A DNA stretch of 64,000 bases from Actinomucor elegans. Lineage: Eukaryota > Mucoromycota > Mucoromycetes > Mucorales > Mucoraceae. The DNA lies in the NCBI GenBank assembly GCA_026027325.1, contig JAMSLZ010000005.1:1612001-1676000 (forward strand), in the 5' to 3' direction. A program made the translations under genes and the position numbers. Positions 9,599 to 20,646 of this stretch are shown here, in pieces. Each line of letters starts with the position of its first letter. The first letter of the stretch is position 1. A model generated the notes under the pieces. It was not told where the DNA came from. It saw only the letters and a program-made list of their open reading frames with translations, and did no database searches.

Positions 9599-12500
9599 AT
9601 GTCGGATAGTCCAATTACACCACCTCCTACACCTGTTTGGAATCAATCACCAAGCAAAGTGTTTATGAACTCGACTTCAACTGCTACAGCTGCTGCGTCT
9701 TATCCCAGCCCAACTTCATCGTCTTCAAGGTCTTCATCCTCCGCTTCTCTCAAACCTTCTTTTTCAACATCCATTCGAGAAAACGTACAGGTGATGGTAC
9801 GTTGTAGACCTAGATCAGAAAAAGAACTTGAGGTAGATGAAGAACCTTGTTGGTTGATACGACCTGAAGAAGGTTCAATTGAATTGGCGCGATTAAATTC
9901 ACCAACAACCATACGTACATTTCATTATGGTAATATATAAAACGTATTTTTATTCGCAGACATTAACTCTTTGAAACAGATAACGTCGTGATGGGTGTTG
10001 ATAACTCTCAAGTATATAAAGCTGGTATTTTAGATCTTGTCAGGTAAATGCAAAAAAGTATTTGGTCTTTTTGTAACTGATGAAAAATTCTTTCTTGTAT
10101 TACTGCGAAACAGATCCGCCATGATGGGTTATAATGGTACCTTGCGCTGGCTTGTGATTATTGAATATCCGTCCTAAATATCTTTTTCAAATAGGCACTG
10201 TGTTTGCATATGGACAAACAGCAAGTGGAAAAACCTATGTAAGCTTTATAATGTTAAATTAGACCATCATAATTAATCAATGTTATATAGACAATGGTAA
10301 AAAAAAAAGAGAGAAAGACAATAGACCTATTTCAACTCCATCTAACACTCGTATTCTTCAATTGAAATCCTCTTATTTTATAGATGGGTAAGTCTAGAAT
10401 TAAATAAAGTAGAAACCACCTCATTAAATGGCTGTTTATTTTGATCAGGTACCGAGAAAGAACCGGGTGTTATACCACGTGCCGTACAAGATGTCTTTTC
10501 CTATATTGAAGAAGTAAGATCATACGCATAGTAAATATGATAGGCTAATTGGCTTGCGTGTATTTAGGATACTTCCGGAAGAGAGTATTTACTTCGCGTT
10601 TCTTATATGGAAATATACAATGAGAAGATCAAAGACTTACTGAACGTAGACAACAAAAGTCCGGAAATCATTGAAGATAAGGTAATGCTGCTTTGTTTGT
10701 TATTGTTTTCTATCTAACACCAATTAGAAAGGAGTTTACGTACGTAATTTGAAAGAAGTCATTGTCAAAACCGCAGCAGAAGTTATGGGCTGCATTAAAA
10801 AAGGCGAAGGCAATCGACATATTAGTGCTACTGATTATAACGCGCATAGCAGTCGATCACATACCATCTTTCAATTAGTCATTGAAAGCCGAGCCAAAGG
10901 CCTACCTACAAGCACAAATTGCGGTGTTCGTGTTTCACAATTGGTATTTAGTAATAATTTCTTTTTGACGTTGTGCAATTTGCATTAACCCTCTCTTAAG
11001 AATCTGATTGATTTAGCAGGTTCTGAAAAGGTAGCCACCGATGTTGAGCGTAGAAAAGAAGGTGGCTATATTAACAAGAGTTTATTGACCTTGGGCAATG
11101 TTATTTCTAAACTCACCAGCAATGAGCCGTAAGTTAAATTTATATATAAAAACGTGCTAGTTGCTAACTACTCTTTATAGAGCTACCCATATCCCCTTCA
11201 GAAACTCTAAACTAACCAGAATATTGCAAGCTGCTTTGTCCGGCAACGCACGTATCTCAGTTATCTGTACCATTAATCCAACATTCGCTTCTAAAGATGA
11301 GTCTTTGAATACTTTGAGATTTGCTCAACGTACCAAGCTTGTCAAAACTGCAGCTAAAATGACACGAGTAATGTATTAGCCTGCATATTTTGTGTATTAT
11401 CATTACTTATTACCTGCATATGTAGATTCTAGATAACTCTAAGCTACAAGACTGTCTTCTCAAGATTGCTGAGTTGCAGACAAAGATGCAAGAAAAGAAT
11501 GATGTAAGTAACTAGCTCCTAATCTGTTCATAGACTAACAAATCAAAATAGCTTGAAGCTGAGACTAGGGAAAGATTAAAGAATCTTTTGGGGTTGATTC
11601 TAACCAGTTCTAAAGACCATCATAAAGACAGTAATGATATGGTATATAGTTTTTTTTTTAGTATATTTGTTCTTTTCATTAACCCAAAGGTAGCTTTCTC
11701 GATTGTCTAGTATGTCTTCTGAAGATTTAGTCAAAGAAAGCACAATGCGTGATGTAGTTGCCCGATGTGAAGAAGGTTTTGCCGCTCAAATTGCCTCTCA
11801 TCAAAAGGAAATGGCCAAGATGGCTACTAACGTTGAATCCATGCAGGGTATGCTTAATGTCATGGAATCCGTACATGAAAAACATGTAGATGCGTTGGCT
11901 ATGCGTGATGCTCAGATTGACAAGCTTAAGCAAGAACTGTCTGCTGCCAAAGCCATGCGACCTTCCAAAATGCCCAACACTCCCAACAAGGTAGCTGTGG
12001 AAGATTTGGCGCCTGTCATTTCCAAGGCTGTTGAAAAAGTCACTCATGCTATTTCTACTGGGTTGCTTGTAGAAGAAGAAGAATATGATATGATTAACTC
12101 ATCGCATGACAACAGCCTTCAACAAGCTATTCGTGGCGTATTTGAAGGCGTTATTCAATCCACATTGAATAATCAAGAAGACACCAAAATCGATACGTCT
12201 GCTGTGACTCAAGCAGTACAAAAAACTATCAAAAAAGCACCCTCAACACCATTGATTCAATCAACCATCATCATGCCAGAGTTCACGTCTATTCATGAGG
12301 CTATTTCGTTTATTGTATTGGACGACCATCATTGCCCTACGATGGCTTCAACTTGTCTGATTGAACCTGTTACTGACGACGAAGAGGATTTACCTACACT
12401 TCTTGAACCCAAAGAAGAACTATCGCCTAAATCGCTTGAAGAAGAACAAGAGTCATTGCCTGAAACTGATCTTGAAGAAGAGTCATTGCATGCCGATGAT

Positions 12501-12761
12501 TCAGCTGACGATGAAGCAGACGATGAAGAAGAAGAAGACGATATTTTTTGGACTACCAAAAATCAAGTATGCATCAGTAGCGATAGTGAAGTTGAAGTCG
12601 AGCAAGTACTATCTCAACATAACATGAAGCAAGAAATGCCTGTCATTGACCTTGAATATGAACCTTATGGTGCTGCTATTGAACAACCTTCTCTAATGAC
12701 GTTCGTTTTCAATCGATGGACACTCCTTGCAGTCATTGTCTATTTTATGTGGCAATTTTAA
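9599..12761 (+). CDS. Kinesin, kinesin-7-like, with C-terminal membrane anchor
   Basis: Microtubule motor. Fourteen exons: 9599-9929, 9980-10043, 10114-10136, 10195-10238, 10291-10296, 10384-10387, 10449-10513, 10568-10681, 10728-10943, 11001-11128, 11181-11367, 11426-11503, 11552-11641 and 11694-12761, giving 805 residues. A Ser-rich head of about 60 residues precedes the motor ([12 protein letters not shown]). The P-loop is GQTASGKT (146-153), switch I is NAHSSRSHT (about 255) and switch II is DLAGSE (293-298). [18 protein letters not shown] and [11 protein letters not shown] close the motor. Short coiled-coil segments and an acidic tail (near 560-640) follow. The last 21 residues, from [21 protein letters not shown], form a single hydrophobic helix like a tail anchor. 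The motor resembles kinesin-7/CENP-E, but subfamily assignment is tentative. Two micro-exons of 6 and 4 nt encode the T-M-M-G just after the P-loop. Confidence 0.92.
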
Positions 12762-15700
12762 GTTTATTATGCATATATATACATATATATCACTATAGCC
12801 TTCTGTAGTTCTTTTTTCATTTGTAAATACTATAACTCAAAGCATACACTTATCTATACCTATCAAGAACAAAAACAAGACAAAAAAAGCAAAAAAAAAA
12901 CATAAAAAAAATACCAAAGCATCACAATATATTCAATAATAAAGAAGGCTTATAACTATGAACTCTCTAGAATGTTACGCAGAAATATGATGCATATATA
13001 CGCCAGTAATTGTAGTAATTTTACTTCCTACCAAGCATATACTTGCAGGACAAATATTTGGTCATCCATTTCAATGACGTTTGGTCTTTGGGAAGCAAAT
13101 AACTTTGTTTATATATCATAAGCGCCCGGTTTAGCCGTACAGATTAATCAGCGCAAACAGAAAAGCTTAGTCTGCAAGGCAAAACCGTTCTTAGTTTAGT
13201 GATATCGGTTAACTTCTGACATGCTTCCACTATCCCCATCATAAACCTGAATCACATTACGCCTTTACTCAACATAACCATAAAGAATTAATAGTAAGTG
13301 TTCTTTTAATAGAAACATTATAGAAACGCTACTGCACTGCAAGCTAAAAACGCTTTATAGATTCTTTGTAGGCTTATGCATAATAGCGCGTAATTCAATC
13401 AGTTGAAAAAATTGTATCAAGTGCTATAAATAAAGCAAGTTTCAAAGCATCATCCTGTGTGGATGCTGCTATCGTTATAACTGCTTATTTTAAAAGTTTT
13501 GGACGAGTGGAGTCATGACCACTAATACTCAGACTGCGGCCAATAAGATCAGTGCACCTAGTATTAATAACTTGGAAATTGTTTTGATATACTGATGAAT
13601 ACTAGATCTCTCGATCGATCCGGGTTTAATATAGCATTCGGTAGACAGGTCATGATCACAAAGAGTTGTTGCGAGATATAGCAAAAAAAAATTAAAAAAA
13701 TTTAAAATAGCGAGGTAAAGGGTTTTTTGAATATGAATGTTTATATGTGTCGGCGTATCGTTCATTAGTTTAATAATAAAAGAACCAGCCTTAAATCTGG
13801 TAAAATAATAGAGTCTAAAAAATAATGCCTCAATTGCATATGACATACGAACTTTTCATGCTGGGCGAAGAATTACAGCCATTTAATTAGAGAAAACTCT
13901 AAATTAGTAGATAGATCAAGGCATTCATGCTATAGCTATAACTCAAACTCCATTAGATTAAACAACTCATCTTAACATAGTTTTCTAATTAGATGCAACA
14001 TTCAAATAAGACAACAAACTTTTCATTGTATTAATGCGTGCACAAAACACATATGCGGTTGCTTATGTTCCAGATAACTTTAAGTTCATGTATTTGCTAG
14101 GCACAGAATTTTTGGTTAAAAAAAATATAGCTAACGTGTTATATAATGGCTTCATTGAAAAGAAACTCCATTATAATGTCCAAATATTCTAAGGCCATGA
14201 AATCAAGAGCTTAACTCTGCTTTTTATTGATACGTGTAGTGTTTGCATTATTTGGCCAACAAATAACACGACATGTTCTCATACGATGGTTTCACTACCA
14301 ATAAAAATAACGTTCCTGGATTTCAGCAGAACGCGTAAATCGCCTGCCTACATTGAAGTATAGTTCTAGACCTTGGTTAATTGAAAGAACAAATGAGGCT
14401 TTATATCTTTTCCGATATCCAGGTGATAATCAGCCTATCTCTGACTTATATATAATTTCGTGGTTTTTATAATCCGTTATATCGATAATACTAGAAGAAT
14501 TACAATGAAGCTTTAGATATCCAAGAGTAAGACCATAAAAAAATATGGCCCTGTAATTTTGTAGCATATGTAACTAAAAATGAAACAGAACAGTTTTTTT
14601 TAAAAAAAAAAAAGCATATCAATGATGATTATCTGACAAAATGCTTCGACTGTGCTGAGAGGCAATTCCATGCAACAATATTGAAATAGTTATTCAATGT
14701 CAAACGTTGATTTGATTCAAAGCACATTTTTAAAGTTTTACATGATGTAGTAGGACTGCGAAAGATCCTGAATTATTTAGCCACTCGATATATACGGGTT
14801 TCCAGTGACTATATTATTGCTTATGGATGGAGGAGTAGAGTTAGATGTGAATAATATTAAGTTAAAAAATAATACAAAAACATCCAAGCGTTGACAAAGT
14901 AACGATAAGTATTTCTTTAAATGAAATATAAAAAAAATCAAGCTAATCCTTAATTTCAGTATTTTAGTACGTTCAGGATCAGTCTTTCTGAATTGAGCAA
15001 AAAAGTGCTATCTATGTTTTTTTTTTAGCTTTATCCTTATATATATATGCGCATTATATTATATAATACGCATTATTATTATCTTAATCATTTCTGTTCA
15101 AAGCCCAACTTGAGCTGGAAAGATGTTTTAGCAAAATAGCGACTAGTATAGTTGCAAGCAAGACTTTGCTTCAATAAGGTTTTTTATACATCTTGTAGCT
15201 TGTATTTTACAGCGTTTTCAAGAGATTCAAGCATAAACCAATTTACTTTAAGATAGAAGAAATCATTCTAGTATATATAGTGTAATGGAAAATTAATATT
15301 AAGAAACATAAAGAAATAAGCTGGCTTTTATAAATAACTGGAGAATTTATTGTTATTACCATTAGTAAATGACAGGTAGAGGTAATAATGGTAAGCACTA
15401 CTAATAATATATCAAAAGCAACATGAAGAGTAAAGAACTTTAGTTTTACTGAGTTATTTTGTAGCTAAATAGAACGATATGATGGATGGGTAGGTGTAGT
15501 TACCGGAATTTTGAGATGCAAGATTTCCAGGCGTAAGTTTTTTTTTTTCGGCGCTAGGTTATTAGATTTAAGGTTTTTAGCTACCTTATTATCTTCTCTA
15601 TAAGGGAACAGTGGACACTCTTTTTTATTCACTTTATATTGACGGTTTTTACGATAAAATATACGTATAGTTTTATTAAATAATTGATAATTTGGTTGTA

Positions 15701-16459
15701 CCATGATACAGCAAGAAGCCAACTAATCTAGTCTAACATTTAATCATGCAGTATTTAAAGATATTTTCTTTTACGTGACTACAATAAATATAACCTCTCT
15801 TTCAGCGTGAACCTATATAGTTTTCTTTTTTAATAATTTAATATGTAAGCCTACGAAACTTTCTTATTCATATACATACCATTTTGTCTAAAACTGCTTT
15901 CCTCGAAATCAAATCTCCTTATGGAGAAGTTACTAAAACTGCCTCAGTTAAATAATTTCAAAAAAATAAAAAAACATATAATAAAATAAAAGTTTGCCAA
16001 TTACAAACTCGGATACTGGTTAGGCATTCATAAAAAACAACTCATACTACTTGTGAGACAGCATAATTGAGAAATATCATCCTGCTGTCATAGAAAAAAA
16101 GACTTGCCAGTTGTTATGCTTATCTTGGGTGAAAGGTTTTTTCTGTCGTAGTGATTCCAGCCATCTCTACTTGTGACTAGATGATACTAAGCTTATGATA
16201 TTTATTCAATAGTCTGGGGAAGTAAATAAGTTTCTATAGCCAAAGAATGATTCTTTAGTTTACTGAATGATTGTAATAAATGATTTAGGATTGGATCCTA
16301 CAGCAAGTATTGTTTTATTTCTTTAGAACAGTCGTAGATGGCTACCATTTTAGTTATTAATTGGCTCAACTTGTAGCCTGATATGCTCAAAGAGCTTACG
16401 CTGAGAACTGTTGTTCTACTTTTATTTCACAATTTACAACATTACAAGGCAATTATATA
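12762..16459. other. Gene-poor AT-rich stretch
   Basis: No gene could be supported in about 3.7 kb. Poly-A and TA-rich runs are frequent (for example 12880-12920 and 15040-15070) and all frames are heavily interrupted. A 105-codon frame on the minus strand (13529-13846) has no recognisable motif and a low-complexity, Ile/Leu/Tyr-rich composition expected of AT-rich noncoding DNA. No tRNA-like or rRNA-like segment was seen. Confidence 0.55.
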
Positions 16460-16873
16460 TGTAGATGCAATTTGGAATATGCTGCTGTTCCTTCTATGAA
16501 TTATCTGGTGTCTACTACTCAACGATTGCGACAAAATGGTTTGATTAAAAAACAGGGCATTACCTATGTTCCATTCGCTAATATTACAACTATTATGACC
16601 AATACTCTGGACAATCTTGATATATATTTTACTCCTTTCTTTAGTACTATGGATTATACCGAAAAGAAGTGCTGCATTGATAGGTTCATAGGCAATACCA
16701 TTGTAACTACTGTAGCTACTTCTATATTTGGTATTGGTGTTGACAAGGCTAATGTGACTTTTGTGTATCATGTGAATATACTGAACTGCATGTTTGATTA
16801 TATACAAGAAAATGAATGTGTTAGACGAAAAAGAGGATTTACTAATTTTTTCCCTTTTTATAGCTATGGTTAA
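16460..16873 (+). pseudogene. RecQ-family helicase C-terminal relic
   Basis: An open stretch of about 130 codons encodes the second RecA-like lobe of a RecQ-type DNA helicase and nothing else. The tell-tale run is YTEKKCCIDRFIG, then VATSIFGIGVDKANVTFVYH, then a segment where the family has the arginine-finger QE.GRAGRDG; here it reads QENECVRRKRG, so the catalytic arginine region is damaged. No helicase lobe 1 (Walker A, DEAH) is visible upstream, and no clean start or splice signals frame the piece. I take it as a fragment left by a mobile or subtelomere-type helicase gene. An antisense open frame of 174 codons over the same bases is a shadow. Confidence 0.6.
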
Positions 16874-18004
16874 GACGCGGCAATGCTGAGGTGAATTGTC
16901 AAAACAAAGTAAGGTCAATTTGAGCCCAAAAAAGTCTACGCGACTACTACAGAAATGATAGAGCATAGTGCATCTTATTGAACTGATAGCTTGAAAAAAA
17001 CAGACTAATGCTGTCGATATGTATTACATTCTATTCTAAGTCCAATCAGTTGCTTATGTTTAATACTGGAACTAGATAGCCTTGGCTTGTGCATTGTTTC
17101 AATAGATGATGAGCTGTAAGAAAGTAGTAACACAATTGAGTAAAGTATAATAGTTATTATAGATTTACGCATGATGCTGTTGAGTAGGCTTTGTGGATAA
17201 ACCCTATCATTAGAACAGTTAAAAAAATAAGATAACTGCTTGTCGACGGATCGCAATATACTGAAAATAAGCTTTGCTTTCTTTAAATCAGATAGATTAT
17301 GTCTGTCAATTAATATATTTTTCTACATCAAGATTCAACTGAAAATGGGTATTGCCTTCAGCCTAAATTTTTTTGTTTACTAGTCCTTGGTCATATATAA
17401 ACTTTGTGTCTTCATTAGATGTCAGCCATTTTGGATCTTGAGCAGGACATTCTATTAAGATGGTAAACCATTAAAATTCGCGTTAAATCGTTGCTAAATG
17501 TTAATGATTAGCTGTATTAGGTCAAATGTGATGCTGAGCGAAGGCAGCACAGGCGATTTTTTACAAAAACGGTCCCAAATATAATAGTTTATGGAATTGA
17601 TCAGTTAAGTGAAGACATTTTTTGGGAGATATGACGACGTGAGCTCAAACAAGTGTTCCTACTAACCGATTATGAAGTAAGGAACATCAAACAGAAAGTA
17701 GTATTCGATACAAGTGAGCCTTCTTTTTTTTTCAGGATCGACCAAGGTTATAAAATTATTGAGTTTATCAGTGTAGCACTGATGCGGTCCAGAACGTCTT
17801 TTTTTGAATTATACAAGAATGTGATCATGTTGTGTTGTGTACGGTTTTACTTTTGTATCTCTGTAGGGCCTCTATCGGCCCTCCGAAACATATTTAACCA
17901 CCAACCACTATACAGGTGCTATATTGGCGATTTCTTATTCTAATATGTATACATCATTCTATATATCTTTTTTTCTTTACTATCGAATGTTAATTTCTGA
18001 GCTT
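16874..18004. other. Gene-poor stretch with one possible small secreted peptide and one relic-like frame
   Basis: No full gene is supported. A possible small peptide at 17005-17172 (-) is listed separately. The + strand at about 17550-17943 keeps an open, protein-like frame (for example TVPNIIVYGIDQLSEDIFW, then a change of frame) without any recognised domain or start. It could be a decayed companion of the helicase relic upstream, but this is only a guess. Confidence 0.35.
17005..17172 (-). CDS. Possible small secreted peptide
   Basis: A 55-codon frame begins MRKSIITIILYSIVLLLS, which has the shape of a signal peptide: a basic start, a hydrophobic core, then Ser-rich small residues. A basic mature part of about 30 residues with a single Cys follows, and the frame ends in TAG at 17005. 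There is no family similarity and no introns. AT-rich DNA often yields hydrophobic frames by chance, so this is a weak call based only on layout. Confidence 0.2.
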   Translation of the reverse strand: MRKSIITIILYSIVLLLSYSSSSIETMHKPRLSSSSIKHKQLIGLRIECNTYRQH

Positions 18005-18130
18005 CAAAATCACAACTTCGAAAATTGACATGGCGCTAATCGACAGTAGATCCCTTGACTGAGATCGGTCAAATGTCGCATTTGATCAATTCTCCATGTC
18101 CAGAATGAGTTACTGCATCTAGTAGATCCT
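18005..18130 (-). repeat. Dispersed repeat copy F (inverted)
   Basis: Read on the minus strand, this segment runs CATTCTGGACATGG, then GATCAAATGCGACATTTGAC, then CAGTCAAGGGATCTACTG and CATGTCAATTTTCGAAG. The same ordered blocks occur at 29360-29490 (+) and 29850-29990 (-). It ends about 400 bases from the end of the neighbouring CCCH gene and has no coding frame. Confidence 0.6.
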
Positions 18131-18541
18131 TTGATATATTCCAACAGATTAATTTAAATGGGCTTCACTATCGTACTTTTGTTTTGGATACGTGTATTCT
18201 TCATTAACAAGTTGTATGTTCATCACCACTTACTGTAAAAGTGCCAACAGGCAACATACTTGCTCAAAAAAAAAGTTTTATACCTTACAAAGCACGGCAT
18301 ATTAGCGTGTTCTTCAAGTATTACTCTAAAGAAGTGTATTTTTTCTTGTTTTTTTATTAACTGTCTGAAAATTTACAAAATAATTATAAAAGAGAAAAAA
18401 AAACAAGGATGGTTACGTTATATAGGTGTGTAAAGTGGGAAATATAGCAGATAGAAACAGAAGAAAAGAGATATACAATGGTAGTCATAAACGGTTTTTT
18501 TTTGGTGGTTTTTTAAAGGAACCAAGGGAAAGGCAAGGGAT

Positions 18542-19962
18542 TTACTCTGCGGTGATCGAAAGGGAGCCAGTGTTACTGTTGCTGTTGCTGGTGCTGTTGC
18601 TGTTGCTTTGATTGTTGTGATGATTATTATCACGAACATTAACTGTGCAATCGTTAGGATGCACAAACATGCATCTATCACCGAACAAACAGTCATCGCC
18701 AGCGCTGAACAATAAAGATGAGTTTACGCACTTATTTCATTTATAATAATATAAAAACTTACCGGCAGGTTCTATAAGGATGGAAGAACTTGCAGTTGTT
18801 ATTGGTACAGTGTGGCCAATGGCTGCATCTAGCCTTTGATCTAGGCATATGGTGTTGTCGTTGTTGCTCAATCAATTGCTCGCGGGTCAAGAACTTTCTA
18901 GTAGATCTTTTTTGTTGGGGCTGTGGTTGCTGAAGAGACTTGGGAATAAACTCGGGCGCACTGGCTGTTAAAGAACTGGACAAAGGTCGCTTAGGAGTTT
19001 CCTTTTCAACGATAGGTTCAACAACAGGCTCAACAACAGGTTCAACGATGGTTTCAGCGACAGGTTCAGCGACGGCTTCAGTGGCAGGTTCAGTGATAGC
19101 TTTAACAACAGGTTCAATAACAGGCTCAGCGACAGGATCAGTAACAGTTTCAGTAGTAGCAGATTCAGTAACAGCAGAGGATTCAGTAGTAACAGGGTAA
19201 TCAACAACAACAAAATCATCCTTGATAGCAACGGGTTCAACAAGTTCAACAGATTCGACAGAGGTAACAATGTCACGGTTCATAGTAGGTAGTGCTTCAG
19301 TTACAGAGTCGTCAGTCCAATCAAATTTAACTTGTTCCTTTTCTTGGGTATCGGCCATTTGCTCTACTTGTATCTTAGCAGCAGCGGTAGCATTAGTATT
19401 AGATTCATGTTTAGGAGTGCAGATATCGGATTCATCAGCACTACTTGTTGCTGCGGATAAACAATGGCTCTTTGTACTGGATGCTTCGTCAAAATGTGTT
19501 TCAATGGGTTCAGTTTTCTTTATCTCGACTTTTTCTTCTTTTACGACGACAACTGCGAGAAAGTTAGTCTCAAGTTTCCCTTACTAAATATGCACAATAC
19601 CTTTCTCCTCTTTAACAGCGATGCTGGACTTGTCGTCCTGCTTTTCAATTTGTGACTGGTTTTGGTCCTGGTTATTCACTCCATCACTAACATCCTTCTT
19701 GATTGATTTTTTGTGTTTGACAGATCGTTCATCATGGTTTGAAGGTAAATCTGCTATAAATCACAAGTGTTAGTAATAAATTGGTAGATTGACGCGACTA
19801 TTTGCTATGATACACATAGTCATACTCGCGCACCCCCTTTAAATATATACCTGTGCTCTTGGAGCTCCAGTTCCAAAAGGTAACAGCGGCTATAGCGAGG
19901 ACGATGCTAGTACCGATAACAGCGACTTGTTTTGTTCTCAAATGCTTAACAATATCAGGCAT
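18542..19962 (-). CDS. Membrane-anchored CCCH (Nab2-type) zinc-finger protein
   Basis: Exons are 19962-19851, 19753-19601, 19552-18763 and 18704-18542, giving 405 residues. Residues 1-37 hold one hydrophobic helix (VAVIGTSIVLAIAAVTFW) after a short basic start, looking like a signal anchor. A long charged, probably disordered part follows. Residues about 227-271 are a repeat of EPV/EPVVEPVVE-like units. The C-terminus has two zinc fingers, C-x5-C-x4-C-x3-H from Cys331 (CSHWPHCTNNNCKFFH) and C-x5-C-x5-C-x3-H from Cys351 (CRAGDDCLFGDRCMFVH), the Nab2/ZC3H14 spacing that binds poly(A). The tail is Asn/Ser-rich. The finger pair is split by the last intron. I infer an RNA-binding protein tethered to a membrane (ER or mitochondrial surface), and no named orthologue is claimed. 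A start at the internal Met154 would drop the membrane helix, but the upstream exons splice cleanly in frame. Confidence 0.85.
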
Positions 19963-20646
19963 GTTTTTTTGAGACGAAAAGTAGAGAAAGGAGGTCTATT
20001 CTTGTTTACTGAATCTCTGTTGGCTTCTAAAGTTTCCTTGAGTAACTTTCTGTTAAAAGGTGATTCAAAGTCTGAAATGTATAAGTTAATGTAATAAGGT
20101 AGGAAACAAAGAGTAAAAAAAAGAGAAAGAAAGAGAAAGGGAAAGAAGAAAATATATTTGCGGGGGTAGTGCTTTGCCCAACTGGTTAAAATTTTTTCTT
20201 ACTATTTGGTGTGTGTGTTACCAAGTCATATTTCAGTACATATAGCAACTCTATTTTCTACTAGCAAATATGACCAACTAAAGGACTTAAAAAAGAGGTT
20301 CTTTTATTTGGCATTTATTGTTATAAGTAGTGATGTTTCTATTATATATTTTGAGAAATCTTGGTATTATTTTGGCTCAACGACTGCCTCGTAACACATG
20401 AGAAATGGTAGGATGATGGTTACCAAGAAGCTTTGCTTTGGGTGGGATATTGACAAAAATCAATAAAACTCCTTTTATTCATCGGTATAGCTATTAAGCT
20501 AACGGAGAAAAGAAAGGGACATGGCAGAAAAAGATGATCAGAGAAAGAGGAGGAAACAAAGGGGGAGGGAGCACTCAAAAGACCATGGTCGTGCTCCGGG
20601 GCACTTCCGGTGACTCTACAGGGGACTTTTCGGTAGGAACATTTAG

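Noticed and set aside
12329..12559. Ser-rich 76-codon frame on the minus strand
   Set aside because: It is the exact antisense of the acidic Glu/Asp codons in the kinesin tail (GAA/GAT reads as TTC/ATC and TCT/TCA), so it is a shadow.
13529..13846. 105-codon minus-strand frame
   Set aside because: AT-rich, dominated by Ile, Leu, Phe, Tyr and Asn, with no motif, no neighbouring exons and no start context.
16442..16966. 174-codon minus-strand frame
   Set aside because: Antisense to the RecQ relic, whose + strand sequence has clear helicase motifs.
18968..19276. Leu-rich 102-codon minus frame and a Gly/Ser/Val-rich plus frame (18940-19200)
   Set aside because: Both overlap the EPVV-type repeat of the CCCH gene, where the short repeat unit keeps every frame open.
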